Virus record (IMG/VR): IMGVR_UViG_3300009160_000101
Location: 1 to 33,212 of that record
DNA from: a virus
Length of the DNA stretch: 33,212 nt
Direction: 5' to 3' (one strand)
This document shows positions 1 to 9,172 of this stretch, one piece after another; the stretch's first letter is position 1; every line of letters begins with the position of its first letter. Made by a program: the position numbers and the translations under genes. The notes beneath the pieces are model-generated. The model worked only from the letters and a program-made list of their open reading frames with translations. It ran no database searches and was not told where the DNA came from.

Positions 1-1
1 A

Positions 2-2350
2 TTGAGAAAAATGATTCTGTATCCAAAAGAAAATGATATCTATTCTGTAGAAACAGACTTATTAGATAATAAAGGTTCTGTAGGAAGATCCGGGTTATTC
101 ATACCTGAGCAATGGTCTATGCCTCCCTATATTGATAACTTTGGTAATTCTCAAGTAGCAGAAGCCTTAGAAGCATTAGATGATCAGTTTGAAAAATGGA
201 AAAAAGAACTTGCTCCAGAAACTTACCAGTTAAGGATCTCTCAGCACCCAAGAAATATTGAAGAAGCTTTTGCTAACAGAACTATATCTAAGTTCCCAAT
301 GCATCTTGTAACAGCACAACAAAGAAGAATTGAAGATAAAGAATATGCTTATGAATTCTTAGATTTAGGCAGAGATGCCAACGGTAAAATACTTCCTGAG
401 CACAGTAACAAAAGACCTATTATAGAATTTCCAATTACAAAAAATACTGAAGATAAAACAGGAGTTCTTGTAGTATGGGAAAGACCAGTAGAGAATCCTA
501 CATTTGGAATGTACTATGCAAGTATTGACCCCGTAGCTGAGGGTAAAGCTGAATATGTTGATAATATGTTATATACACCAACAGGTAGAAAAAGAATAGG
601 TGATATACAAATAGGAGATAAAGTGATTGGTTCTGATGGTCAACCTATAAATGTAATTGGTGTATATCCTCAAGGTATTAAAGAATTATGTAAAATTACA
701 TTTAGTGATGGACACAGTATTAAAGTATGTGAAGATCACTTATGGAATGTAAAATTGAATGGTGGTACAAAAGGATACATTACTCTTTCTGTAAAAGATT
801 TATTAGACAATACTAAAACAATTACTTATACAGGCACGGGTAAAAATATTAAAAAAGAATACACAATTTCTACTTATTATAAGGATAAGCAAAATAGAAA
901 TAAATGGTCTATCCCTATTACTAAACCAGTTTTCTTTAAGGGTTCAGCAAAGTTATCTATTCATCCTTACTTGTTAGGTTTACTTTTAGGTGATGGAGGG
1001 TTATCACAAAAATCTATTAGATTTAGTACAGTTGATGAAGAATTAATTACTTATATTGAACACCTGTTAGATGATGATCTATTAATAAAAAAAGTAAAAA
1101 ATTCAAATTGTGATTATACAATTGTAAAAAAAACTGGTTCAAGAAATTCATTAACACAAAAATTAAAAGCCTTAGATTTAAAAGGTAGAAGATCTGAAGA
1201 TAAACATATACCTCATCAATATATGTATTCAACTATATACTCAAGATTTCTTTTATTGCAAGGTTTAATGGATACAGATGGTTCTTATTCAAATCATGGT
1301 GCTGAATTTTATTCATCATCAAAAATAATGGCTTATCAAGTTGTTGAATTAGTACAATCACTTGGAGGAATAGCAAAAATAAGATGTAAAAAAACAACTC
1401 ATCTAAATTCATATATTGTAAGAGTTTTATTACCTGAAGGCTTGACACCTTTTAGATTGAAAAGAAAAAGAGATATATACAAACCATCAAAAGTATTTAG
1501 CAGATACATAACAAATATAGAATGCATTAATGATGGAGAAGCGATTTGTATATCAGTTGATGCACCAGATAATCTTTATGTTACAGAACATGCTTTGGTT
1601 ACACATAATACAACCACATCTGAATCATTATGTTCTATCTATATTATGAAAGCTCCTGTAGAAGTAACAAAGGTTACCGGTATAGAAACTGAAACATACA
1701 TAGAACCAGATAAGATTGTAGCTGCATGGTGCGGAAGGTTTGATGATATTAACAAAACACACCAAAGACTGGAGACAATTATTGAGTGGTATAATGCCTG
1801 GACAGTAATTGAGAATAACATCTCATTATTTATTCAGTATATGATCTCTAGAAAGAAGCAGAAGTACTTAGTACCAAAAAGTCAAATAATGTTCTTAAAA
1901 GACCTGGGATCTAATAATTCAGTGTATCAGGAGTATGGTTGGAAGAATACTGGAACATTATTTAAAGCTCACTTACTAAGTTATGCTATTGAGTACACTA
2001 AAGAAGAACTTGATGTAGAAACTAAATCTGATGGTACTATTGTAAGAACTAAATATGGTATTGAAAGAATACCAGACATTATGTTATTAAAAGAAATGGC
2101 TGCATACTCAGATGGAGTCAATGTGGATAGACTTGTTGCCTTCTGTGCAATGGTTGCTTTCATGAGAATTCAGCAAGCTAATAGAGGTTATAGTAAAAGA
2201 GTTATCATGGATGATACGGCTAAAAACTTGCAAAAGTCAGAAAATTTGTATAAATTAAGTAGTAGTCCTTTCCGTCACATGGGTAGGAGTGCAGGTAGTT
2301 CATCAGGAGGAAAGAATATAAATAGATCTCCATTTAAAAATATAAGATAG
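2..2350 (+). CDS. terL: Terminase large subunit with intein (5' partial)
   Basis: TerL is the packaging motor: an ATPase plus an RNase-H-like nuclease that cuts concatemeric DNA and drives it through the portal. The reading frame is open to the left edge, so the start and the Walker motifs lie upstream. The first ~180 visible residues are the end of the ATPase domain and the linker (HPRNIEEAF). The nuclease begins at YYASIDPVAEGK, with Asp176 as the likely first metal ligand. The frame is then interrupted by a 354-residue intein (residues 183-536) and resumes with TTTSESLC. Downstream, RIPDIMLLKEM and NVDRLVAFCAM look like the last acidic motif of the fold. Without the intein the junction reads EGK-TTT and the nuclease is continuous. 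The gene ends in TAG, two bases before a homing endonuclease gene. Identification is supported by the portal and capsid genes that follow. Confidence 0.88.
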   Translation: MRKMILYPKENDIYSVETDLLDNKGSVGRSGLFIPEQWSMPPYIDNFGNSQVAEALEALDDQFEKWKKELAPETYQLRISQHPRNIEEAFANRTISKFPMHLVTAQQRRIEDKEYAYEFLDLGRDANGKILPEHSNKRPIIEFPITKNTEDKTGVLVVWERPVENPTFGMYYASIDPVAEGKAEYVDNMLYTPTGRKRIGDIQIGDKVIGSDGQPINVIGVYPQGIKELCKITFSDGHSIKVCEDHLWNVKLNGGTKGYITLSVKDLLDNTKTITYTGTGKNIKKEYTISTYYKDKQNRNKWSIPITKPVFFKGSAKLSIHPYLLGLLLGDGGLSQKSIRFSTVDEELITYIEHLLDDDLLIKKVKNSNCDYTIVKKTGSRNSLTQKLKALDLKGRRSEDKHIPHQYMYSTIYSRFLLLQGLMDTDGSYSNHGAEFYSSSKIMAYQVVELVQSLGGIAKIRCKKTTHLNSYIVRVLLPEGLTPFRLKRKRDIYKPSKVFSRYITNIECINDGEAICISVDAPDNLYVTEHALVTHNTTTSESLCSIYIMKAPVEVTKVTGIETETYIEPDKIVAAWCGRFDDINKTHQRLETIIEWYNAWTVIENNISLFIQYMISRKKQKYLVPKSQIMFLKDLGSNNSVYQEYGWKNTGTLFKAHLLSYAIEYTKEELDVETKSDGTIVRTKYGIERIPDIMLLKEMAAYSDGVNVDRLVAFCAMVAFMRIQQANRGYSKRVIMDDTAKNLQKSENLYKLSSSPFRHMGRSAGSSSGGKNINRSPFKNIR
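548..1609 (+). mobile_element. Class 3-type intein with LAGLIDADG endonuclease, inside TerL
   Basis: This in-frame element of 354 residues should excise itself from TerL by protein splicing. The N-terminal block (MLYTPTGRKRIGDIQIGDKV) is a Hint block A, but residue 1 is Ala instead of Cys or Ser. The C-terminal block ends in LVTHN followed by Thr, the His-Asn/+1 Thr junction. The three class 3 marker residues are all present: Trp in block B (HLW, codon 743), Cys in block F (AICISV, codon 1547) and Thr before the terminal His-Asn (codon 1601). A homing endonuclease occupies the middle, with LAGLIDADG-type motifs LLGLLLGDGG (around 971-1000) and LLQGLMDTDG (around 1253-1282). It is inserted directly after the Asp motif of the TerL nuclease, a conserved site typical for inteins. 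The exact N-terminal junction (Lys182/Ala183) comes from block spacing and is slightly less certain than the C-terminal one. Confidence 0.87.
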
Positions 2351-2352
2351 TT

Positions 2353-3030
2353 ATGCAAGAAAATGTATACTATATATACAGACATATAAGACCTGATAAA
2401 AATGAGGTTTTTTATATCGGTATAGGTAAATATCAAAAAAAATGGAAATATAATAGAGCCTATCATAAAACTGGTAGAAATAATTATTGGTTGAATATTG
2501 TTAAAAATAATCCTGAATATAAAATTAAAATAGTTTTAGAAGACTTGACAAAAGAAGAATGTGTTTCTAAAGAAATTGAGTTTATTGCTCTATATGGAAG
2601 AAAAGATATAGGTAAGGGTACACTTGTTAATTTAACTGATGGTGGTGAAGGAGTTTGCAATATAAGCAATGAAACAAGAAATAAAATATCCATATCTAGA
2701 TTAGGTAGTAAAAATCCAATGTATGGTAAAAAAATCACACCTGAAAGAAAACAAGCAATGTCTTTATTAATGAGTGGTGTAAATAATCCTAACTATGGTA
2801 AAAAAATACCTAACTGGCATAAAGAGATAAATAGAAACACTCAGTTAGGTAAAAAACAAAGCGAGAATCAAATTAGTCATAGAATTCAATTTTTAAAGAA
2901 AAAAGTTATTGATTTAAAAAATAATGTTATCTATGATTCAATCAAAGATGTAGCTTTGGTATTTAAAAAGTCACCATCACACATGACAAGATTAATTAAA
3001 CAAAATAAATTTAATTTAAAATTTTTATAA
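2353..3030 (+). CDS. GIY-YIG homing endonuclease with NUMOD motifs (1)
   Basis: A 225-aa free-standing homing endonuclease. The GIY-YIG core is visible near the N-terminus (YYIYRH ... VFYIGIGK, residues ~5-26). A Glu-bearing helix follows (KEIEFIALYGRK, residues ~73-84), then the sequence LVNLTDGGEG common to this subgroup, so the nuclease looks intact. Two NUMOD3-like DNA-binding motifs follow (GSKNPMYGKK and GVNNPNYGKK). The C-terminus is a NUMOD1-like helix-turn-helix (VIDLKNNVIYDSIKDVALVF). It is squeezed between terL and the portal gene: its ATG is two bases after the terL stop, and its TAA is one base before the portal ATG. It is presumably translated by coupling from the late message and nicks or cuts an intein/intron-free allele nearby to copy itself. 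Codon use is even more A-rich than in its neighbours. Confidence 0.88.
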   Translation: MQENVYYIYRHIRPDKNEVFYIGIGKYQKKWKYNRAYHKTGRNNYWLNIVKNNPEYKIKIVLEDLTKEECVSKEIEFIALYGRKDIGKGTLVNLTDGGEGVCNISNETRNKISISRLGSKNPMYGKKITPERKQAMSLLMSGVNNPNYGKKIPNWHKEINRNTQLGKKQSENQISHRIQFLKKKVIDLKNNVIYDSIKDVALVFKKSPSHMTRLIKQNKFNLKFL

Positions 3031-3031
3031 T

Positions 3032-5773
3032 ATGCAAGTATATAATAGTTTGCAACTCAAAAAGGGAGCTAAAGCATCTCATAATAGAATGGGTTCAATC
3101 ACCCAACCACTTCAATTTATACTACGTGTTGAAAAGGATGAGGAGTGGGCAGCATGGTGCTTGGATTGGTTAGAATGGAATGGACTGAAACAGATCCGTA
3201 GAAATGCCCGCAGACTTATGAAAAACTATAAGTTGGCTAAAGGTATTATTGATAAGTCTGACTATATAGTTGAAGAAAACAATGAGATGAAAGATATTGT
3301 TGATGTATTAACTAGAGAAGACTGGTCTGCACTTGAATTAAAGTTCTATCCTATTATCCCAAATGTTATTAATGTTCTAGTAGCTGAATTTGCAAAAAGA
3401 ACTACCAAACTTTCATACAGAGGTATTGATGAATTCTCCTATAATGAAATGTTAGAGCAAAAAAGAAAGCTAGTTGAGGATACATTAATGGATGATGCTA
3501 AAATGAAAATTCAAGCAGCAATGCTTGAGCAAGGTTTAGATCCTGAATCAGAAGAAGCACAACAACAATTGTCTCCTGAAAATTTAAAGTCTCTTCCTGA
3601 GATTGAAAAATATATGCAGAAAGATTATAGATCCATGATAGAACAATGGGCTATACATCAACATCAAGTGGATAGTGAAAGATTTCATATGGATGAGCTT
3701 GAAGAAAGAGGATTCAGAGATATGCTTATTACAGACAGAGAATTTTGGCACATGAGAATGATGGAAGATGATTATGAAGTTGAACTTTGGAATCCTCCAG
3801 TAACTTTCTACCACAAATCTCCTGATGCAAGATACATTTCACAAGGTAACTGGGTTGGTAAAGTGGATATGCTCACCGTAGCTGATGTTATTGATAAGTA
3901 TGGTTACATGTTGACAGAAGAACAGCATGAAGGTCTTGAAGCAATTTATCCAATCAGATCTGCAGGTTATACTATTGGAGGGCAAAATGATGGTACATTC
4001 TATGATGCTACTAAGTCTCATGAATGGAATACTAACATGCCTTCATTAGCATACAGACAGTATACTAGTATGATGGCTGGTTCAGTTTATGATGGTGGAG
4101 ATATTGTTAACCAAATACTTTCTGAAGGAGAAGATTATTATGATCAAGGTACAGCTTACTTATTGAGAGTAACTACAGCGTACTGGAAGTCTCAAAGAAA
4201 AATTGGACATCTTACAAAAATTGCTGAAAGCGGTGAGGTGATCAATGAAATAGTAACAGAAGATTACAAGATTACTGATAAACCAATCTATGATAATAGA
4301 TTATTCAAAAACAAAACAAAAGACACTTTGCTTTTTGGAGAACATATTGACTGGATTTGGATTAATGAAGTTTGGGGTGGTGTTAAAATTGGTCCAAATA
4401 TTCCTTCATTCTGGGGTATGAACAATCCTGGAGGTTTCTCTCCAATCTATATTGGTACAGATAAGAATCATATTGGTCCATTAAAGTTTCAATTTAAAGG
4501 TGATAACAGTTTGTATGGATGCAAGCTTCCTGTAGAAGGAGCAGTATTCTCTGATAGAAATACTAAGTCAACAGCTTTGTTAGACTTAATGAAGCCATAC
4601 CAGATTGGATACAACATTGTAAACAATCAGATTGCTGATATACTAGTTGATGAGTTAGGAACAGTAATTTTACTTGATCAGAATTCACTACCAAGACACT
4701 CAATGGGTGAAGACTGGGGTAAGAACAATTTATCAAAAGCATATGTGGCAATGAAGAATTTCCAGATGCTTCCTTTGGATACCTCAATAAGCAATACAGA
4801 AAACCCTCTTAACTTCCAGCACTTTCAGAAATTAGATCTTTCACAAACAGAAAGGCTAATGTCAAGAATCAAATTAGCAGAGCACTTTAAACAACAAGCT
4901 TATGAAGTAATTGGTATCAACCCTCAAAGATTAGGACAAGAGTTAACACAAACTACAGCTACAGGTGTAGAACAGGCTAAGAGTGCTTCTTATGCACAAA
5001 CTGAGATGTTCTTCATGCAGCACTGTGATTACTTAATGCCAAGAGTACACCAGATGAGAACTGACTTAGCTCAATACTATAATTCAACAAAACCATCTGC
5101 AAGACTTACATACATGACATCTCAGGATGAAAAAGTAAATTTTGAAATAAATGGTACTGATTTATTAATGAGAGATCTTAATATCTTCTGTAGTACAAAT
5201 GCAAATAACAGAGCTGTATTAGAGCAATTGAAACAAATGGCTTTAACAAACAATACAACTGGAGCAACAATCTTTGATCTTGGTAAAATTGTTCAAGCTG
5301 ATAGTATATCTGAAGTTACAGGTACACTTAAAGCTGCTGAAGAAAAAATGAACAAGCAAAAACAAGAGGAGCAACAACATCAACAAGAAATGCAACAGCA
5401 ACAACTTGATTCTCAAGAGAAACAAAAGAAAATGGAACTTGATGCAGCTGAATTGAGAGATGAGAAAAATAGACAAAAAGATATTCTTGTTGCTGAAATA
5501 CGCGCGGCAGGTATGGGTGCTATGACTGATGTTAATGAAAATAAACAATCAGACTTCTTAGATGCTATGAAAGAGATCAGAGCTACTGAAGAGTTTCAAG
5601 ATCAAACAAACTTACAGAGAGAAAAGGAAACTAATAGAATGAATAATGATTCTCAGAAAGCTCAAATTGAAAGAGAAAAGATCCAAGCTCAAAGAGAAAT
5701 AGCAGATAAACAATTGCAGGTTGCAAGAGAAAATAAAACAAAAAGTGAATTAAAAGCAGATAAAAAAATATGA
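3032..5773 (+). CDS. Portal protein
   Basis: A 913-aa protein placed directly after terL, at the position and approximate size of crAss-like portals. It would form the dodecameric ring at the unique capsid vertex through which DNA enters and leaves. The N-terminal ~250 residues are helical and charged. The central part has mixed sheet with tryptophan-rich segments (DWIWINEVWGG). Residues ~560-690 include PRLGQELTQTTATGVEQA and then FFMQHCDYLMPRVHQ, which look like the portal stem/wing helices. Residues ~770-913 are a long Gln/Glu/Lys-rich coiled-coil tail with almost no hydrophobic core, probably the barrel or a flexible extension. Its ATG follows the preceding endonuclease stop by one base, and its TGA overlaps the next ATG (ATGA). 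The assignment rests on position, size and pattern recognition, not on a database hit. Confidence 0.82.
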   Translation: MQVYNSLQLKKGAKASHNRMGSITQPLQFILRVEKDEEWAAWCLDWLEWNGLKQIRRNARRLMKNYKLAKGIIDKSDYIVEENNEMKDIVDVLTREDWSALELKFYPIIPNVINVLVAEFAKRTTKLSYRGIDEFSYNEMLEQKRKLVEDTLMDDAKMKIQAAMLEQGLDPESEEAQQQLSPENLKSLPEIEKYMQKDYRSMIEQWAIHQHQVDSERFHMDELEERGFRDMLITDREFWHMRMMEDDYEVELWNPPVTFYHKSPDARYISQGNWVGKVDMLTVADVIDKYGYMLTEEQHEGLEAIYPIRSAGYTIGGQNDGTFYDATKSHEWNTNMPSLAYRQYTSMMAGSVYDGGDIVNQILSEGEDYYDQGTAYLLRVTTAYWKSQRKIGHLTKIAESGEVINEIVTEDYKITDKPIYDNRLFKNKTKDTLLFGEHIDWIWINEVWGGVKIGPNIPSFWGMNNPGGFSPIYIGTDKNHIGPLKFQFKGDNSLYGCKLPVEGAVFSDRNTKSTALLDLMKPYQIGYNIVNNQIADILVDELGTVILLDQNSLPRHSMGEDWGKNNLSKAYVAMKNFQMLPLDTSISNTENPLNFQHFQKLDLSQTERLMSRIKLAEHFKQQAYEVIGINPQRLGQELTQTTATGVEQAKSASYAQTEMFFMQHCDYLMPRVHQMRTDLAQYYNSTKPSARLTYMTSQDEKVNFEINGTDLLMRDLNIFCSTNANNRAVLEQLKQMALTNNTTGATIFDLGKIVQADSISEVTGTLKAAEEKMNKQKQEEQQHQQEMQQQQLDSQEKQKKMELDAAELRDEKNRQKDILVAEIRAAGMGAMTDVNENKQSDFLDAMKEIRATEEFQDQTNLQREKETNRMNNDSQKAQIEREKIQAQREIADKQLQVARENKTKSELKADKKI

Positions 5774-6108
5774 TAACTTATATTTATACTTTAGTAGATC
5801 CTGAAACTGATAAAGTAAGATATGTTGGTAAAACTAATGTGAAACCTCAAAACAGGTATAATCAACATATTTACCAATGGAAAAGATCTATAAGACTTAC
5901 TAAAGTAAATAGTTGGATTAAACATCTTTCATTAAAAGATAAAAAACCTGTTTGTAATATAACTAAGGAAGGTGTAGTATTATTTGAATTTAAAAGTGTT
6001 ACTGAAGCAGCAAGGTTTTTTAAAATTGAACCTACACATATAACAAGAGTGTGTAAAGGTAAATCTAAATCAGGTTTAACAAAAGGTCATTATTTTAAAT
6101 ATTTATAA
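5770..6108 (+). CDS. Shrunken GIY-YIG endonuclease remnant fused to NUMOD1
   Basis: A 112-aa protein starting inside the portal stop codon (ATGA overlap), so it is translationally coupled to the portal. Residues 3-60 are the first half of a GIY-YIG nuclease (YIYTLVDPETDKVRYVGKT, then the Arg/His helix and VNSWIKHL). After LKDKKPV the sequence jumps straight into a NUMOD1-like DNA-binding tail (LFEFKSVTEAARFFKI ... GHYFKYL). The second half of the nuclease, which should carry the catalytic Glu, and any NUMOD3 repeats are missing. The frame remains open, so it is either an in-frame deletion derivative or a small DNA-binding protein made from one. Nuclease activity is unlikely. It could act only as a DNA-binding repressor or be dying baggage. 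Confidence 0.8.
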   Translation: MITYIYTLVDPETDKVRYVGKTNVKPQNRYNQHIYQWKRSIRLTKVNSWIKHLSLKDKKPVCNITKEGVVLFEFKSVTEAARFFKIEPTHITRVCKGKSKSGLTKGHYFKYL

Positions 6109-6196
6109 GAAGAAAAGAATAATACTTAGCTATATAGTGTGAAAAATTTTATAAGCTGCTTTAAATTTATCAAGTTTAATTAGTATATTAAATTAT

Positions 6197-6213
6197 AAAC
6201 CAAAACCAACAAA
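6197..6213 (+). promoter_or_regulatory. A/C-rich translation leader before scaffold-like gene
   Basis: AAACCAAAACCAACAAA sits one base upstream of the ATG at 6215. Near-copies precede the starts at 10073 and 18117. There is no Shine-Dalgarno, as expected for Bacteroidota, where A-rich leaders favour initiation. The rest of the 106-base gap (6109-6214) contains only a weak TTTAAT/ATTAAA inverted repeat at 6175-6192 and no convincing promoter. Confidence 0.45.
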
Positions 6214-6214
6214 G

Positions 6215-7483
6215 ATGACTGATGAAACAAAAAACCTCAATGAGGATGTTCAAGAAACTACAGCGGTAGGACAAATAGACATAAACATTGATGAGCTTTT
6301 TGGTAACCCTGGTGCAGAAAGCATTATGCTTCCTGAAGATGGAGAACCAGAAAAACCAAAAGGTATGTTCTCAAAGGAGAACATTGACACTTCGTTCCTT
6401 GACAACAATCCATTAACCTCTGCTGAAAGAAAGGAAAAGGAAGAAGCTAAAGCTGAAACAGAAGAAACAATTGCAGAACTTGACAATCTTATTTCACAAG
6501 TAGAAGACAACAGTGGAAAAGGTAGATCGAAAGTAGACAAGAGTGGTCTTTTAGACTTAGCACAAAAAATGATTGAAGAAGGGTCTTTAATGCCTTTTGA
6601 TGATGACAAACCATTAGAAGAATACACCACTAAAGATTTCAGAGAATTATTTGAAGCTAACTTCCAAGAGAAAGAGAATAAGATTAAGGAGGATACTCCA
6701 AAAGAATTCTTTAACTCTTTACCTGAAGAACTTCAGATTGCTGCAAAATATGTAGCAGATGGTGGACAAGATTTAAAAGGTCTTTTCAGATCATTAGCAC
6801 ATGTAGAAGAAATTGTGCAATTAGATCCTAGTAATGAAGGAGACCAAGAAGAAATTGCTAGACAATATCTTTGGGCTACTAACTTTGGTACAGCAGAAGA
6901 AATTGAATCAGAGATTCAAGATTGGGCTGACATGAATAAGTTAGAGCAAAAAGCAAATCAGTTTAAGCCTAAGCTAGACAGAATGCAAGAAGAGATTATT
7001 GCAAGACAGTTAGCAGAGCAAGAACATAAAAAAGAACAGCAACAAAAGCAAGCAAAAGCATATACTGATAATGTATATAATACACTTGCTACTGGTGAGC
7101 TAGGAGGAATTAAGCTTGACAAGAAGATTCAAAGCATGCTTTATTCAGGATTGGTACAACCAAACTACCCTTCTATCTCTGGAAAACAAACTAATTTACT
7201 TGGACACTTGTTAGAAAAGTATCAGTTTGTAGAACCAAACCATGGATTGATTGCTAAAGCTCTTTGGTTGCTTCAAGATCCAGAAGGATTTGAATCAAAA
7301 ATTAGAGAACAAGGTTCTAAAGAAACTGTAGAAAAAACAGTAAGAACTTTGAAAACAGAAGAATCTAGAAAATTATCTAGCTCTTCTACAAACACAGGTT
7401 CATTAGAAGAAAACAGACCTTCTGCTAATAAACCAAAAACAATATCCAGACAGAATACTAACATATTCAGAAGGACTTTTTAA
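6215..7483 (+). CDS. Scaffold-like head protein
   Basis: A 422-aa, strongly acidic protein lying between portal and major capsid genes, the usual place of a scaffolding protein. The N-terminal ~120 residues are low-complexity and Glu/Asp-rich (ERKEKEEAKAETEETIAELD). Residues ~155-240 form a probable helical domain. Residues ~240-290 are a Gln/Lys/Glu coiled coil (RMQEEIIARQLAEQEHKKEQ). The C-terminus is basic and Ser/Thr/Asn-rich (ISRQNTNIFRRTF), like the capsid-binding tail of many scaffolds. No enzymatic motif is visible. The start is supported by the A/C-rich leader directly upstream. An alternative role is an internal core protein, so the scaffold name is an inference from position and composition. 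Confidence 0.6.
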   Translation: MTDETKNLNEDVQETTAVGQIDINIDELFGNPGAESIMLPEDGEPEKPKGMFSKENIDTSFLDNNPLTSAERKEKEEAKAETEETIAELDNLISQVEDNSGKGRSKVDKSGLLDLAQKMIEEGSLMPFDDDKPLEEYTTKDFRELFEANFQEKENKIKEDTPKEFFNSLPEELQIAAKYVADGGQDLKGLFRSLAHVEEIVQLDPSNEGDQEEIARQYLWATNFGTAEEIESEIQDWADMNKLEQKANQFKPKLDRMQEEIIARQLAEQEHKKEQQQKQAKAYTDNVYNTLATGELGGIKLDKKIQSMLYSGLVQPNYPSISGKQTNLLGHLLEKYQFVEPNHGLIAKALWLLQDPEGFESKIREQGSKETVEKTVRTLKTEESRKLSSSSTNTGSLEENRPSANKPKTISRQNTNIFRRTF

Positions 7484-7510
7484 TTAGTAACTAATAAATA
7501 AAATAAATAA

Positions 7511-9130
7511 ATGAGTACTCCAGTTTTAAACAATGGTATATTCCTACGTGATACTGCATACAATGCAAGTTCACATGTGGATTCTTACCACTTAGTAAAC
7601 ATGTTAAAGGATGCGCAACCAATGGATTTAGGTCCAGTTGACTTATGGGCTATGGCTCAAAAAGTTGAGATGCCACTTTATCAAATGTCTTCTTTCGGTG
7701 GAAAGAATGTAATTATGGTTGACAATGCAAGAGGTGAGTATAGATGGCAAACTCCGGTTTCTATTGACCTTCCTTATGTAATTGAAGACATTGAACCAGA
7801 CAATGAATTCAAAGGAATTGAAGGTTCAACATTCCGTATTAAATTGAACAGACGTGAGTTTGGACATGGTGATATCATCACTTATGACAAATACAACGGT
7901 GTTGAGATGTACATTACTGCAGAAGATATTCTTCCAATTGGTGATGGTTTCATCTACACAGTTCAATTAGTGAACAATGACAATTTCAAATTCTTGGATA
8001 ACAAGTATTTGTCTAATGGTACTAAAGTATTCCGTAAAGGTTCTGCACGTGGTGAATATGGAGAAAGATTCTCTGATATCCAAACAAGAGCAGGATTCCG
8101 TGAATTCTACAACTTTGTTGGTGGTGCTGAAGCTCACGTACATTATTCTATCTCTTCTAGAGCAGATTTGATGATCAAAGGAGGAATGAATGCAGATGGA
8201 ACAGTTCCTGTAACTGAAATCTGGAGAACATTTGATTCTAACTTAAATGATCCATCTATTGCTAACTTAGATGACATGGTTAAGAAATTAGGTAAAGACA
8301 AAGTTAAAAAAGCTTTTGACAATGGTGATTTATCTAGAACATTCTTAACTACAATGGAATCTGCTCACTTGTCTAAAATTGCTACAGATATTGAAACTTA
8401 CTTAATGTGGGGTCAAGGTGGTAAAGTTAAACAAGATGGTCCAGATGATTTAAGATTGTCAGTGGGTCTTTGGAAACAGTTGGATAACTCTTTCAAAAGA
8501 ATCTACAACAAAAACAACTTTACATTGGATTTATTCCGTGGAGAGATCTACAACTTCTTTAATGGTAAAGTTGAGTTCCAAGGTCCAGATCCAAAACGCT
8601 CTCTAGTTGTACAAACTGGTATGGGTGGTATGAGAATGGTAAATGAGGCTATCAAACGTGAGGCAGTATCTTCAGGTTTATTGATTCAAGCTGCTGATAT
8701 AGGTGCAATCACTGGTAAAGGTATGGACTTGAACTTTGGATTTGCATACACTTCATATGTTATCCCATTCTTGGCTAACGTGAAATTTGTATTGAATCCA
8801 GCATTTGACAATGTTCACACAAATGATATTGAAAACCCAATTATTGATGGTTTCCCATTATCTTCTTATTCATTCATTATCTTTGATATTACTGATAATA
8901 CTAATGATAACATCTTCTTATTGAAATTATCTTGGGATAATCAATTGAAATGGTGGTATCAAAATGGTACTATGGATTACATGGGTAGAACTCAAGGGTT
9001 CCAATCTTCAGGTCAATTCAATGGATACCGTGTAATGATGTCTCAAACAATGCCAGCTATTTGGGTTAAAGATCCAACTAAAGTATTGAAAATTGTTATG
9101 AGAAACCCTATTACAGGAGGAAGTTTTTGA
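7511..9130 (+). CDS. Major capsid protein
   Basis: A 539-aa protein, similar in size to crAss-like MCPs and located after portal and scaffold genes; it should have the HK97 fold and build the icosahedral shell. The N-terminus (LRDTAYNASSHVDSYHLVNM) is helical, followed by a mixed alpha/beta body. The segments GKGMDLNFGFAYTSY and IIDGFPLSSYSFIIFD lie in the C-terminal third. Codon use differs from nearly all neighbours: CGT arginine and C-ending Phe/Asn/Tyr/Ile codons are frequent, where other genes use AGA and A/T-ending codons, a mark of very high expression. The ATG at 7511 follows a 27-base A/T-only spacer. No Shine-Dalgarno is present. Immediately downstream a homing endonuclease gene with its own promoter is inserted. 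Confidence 0.78.
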   Translation: MSTPVLNNGIFLRDTAYNASSHVDSYHLVNMLKDAQPMDLGPVDLWAMAQKVEMPLYQMSSFGGKNVIMVDNARGEYRWQTPVSIDLPYVIEDIEPDNEFKGIEGSTFRIKLNRREFGHGDIITYDKYNGVEMYITAEDILPIGDGFIYTVQLVNNDNFKFLDNKYLSNGTKVFRKGSARGEYGERFSDIQTRAGFREFYNFVGGAEAHVHYSISSRADLMIKGGMNADGTVPVTEIWRTFDSNLNDPSIANLDDMVKKLGKDKVKKAFDNGDLSRTFLTTMESAHLSKIATDIETYLMWGQGGKVKQDGPDDLRLSVGLWKQLDNSFKRIYNKNNFTLDLFRGEIYNFFNGKVEFQGPDPKRSLVVQTGMGGMRMVNEAIKREAVSSGLLIQAADIGAITGKGMDLNFGFAYTSYVIPFLANVKFVLNPAFDNVHTNDIENPIIDGFPLSSYSFIIFDITDNTNDNIFLLKLSWDNQLKWWYQNGTMDYMGRTQGFQSSGQFNGYRVMMSQTMPAIWVKDPTKVLKIVMRNPITGGSF

Positions 9131-9141
9131 TCAGACAGTAA

Positions 9142-9172
9142 TTGGATTTCTCAAATATTCTTTTTATATTTG
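9142..9172 (+). promoter_or_regulatory. Bacteroidota-type promoter for the LAGLIDADG gene
   Basis: TTG at 9142-9144 and TATATTTG at 9165-9172 are separated by 20 bases. This matches the Bacteroidota primary sigma consensus (TTTG about 20 bases before TAnnTTTG). Transcription would start near 9179, roughly 12 bases before the ATG at 9191. The site lies in the 60-base gap between the capsid gene and the endonuclease, which suggests the mobile gene brings its own host-recognised promoter. Confidence 0.6.

Noticed and set aside
5243-5548. 101-aa minus-strand frame rich in Leu/Phe
   Set aside because: It is the complement of the Gln/Lys/Glu-rich portal tail; hydrophobicity arises from reading CAA/GAA codons backwards.
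6175-6192. TTTAAT/ATTAAA inverted repeat before the scaffold-like gene
   Set aside because: A six-base-pair A/T-only stem is weak and expected by chance at this base composition; no T-tract follows.
6250-6630. 126-aa open frame on the minus strand
   Set aside because: It lies wholly inside the scaffold-like gene, is Ser/Leu-rich as expected for the complement of a Glu/Lys-rich coding region, and has no leader or family signal.
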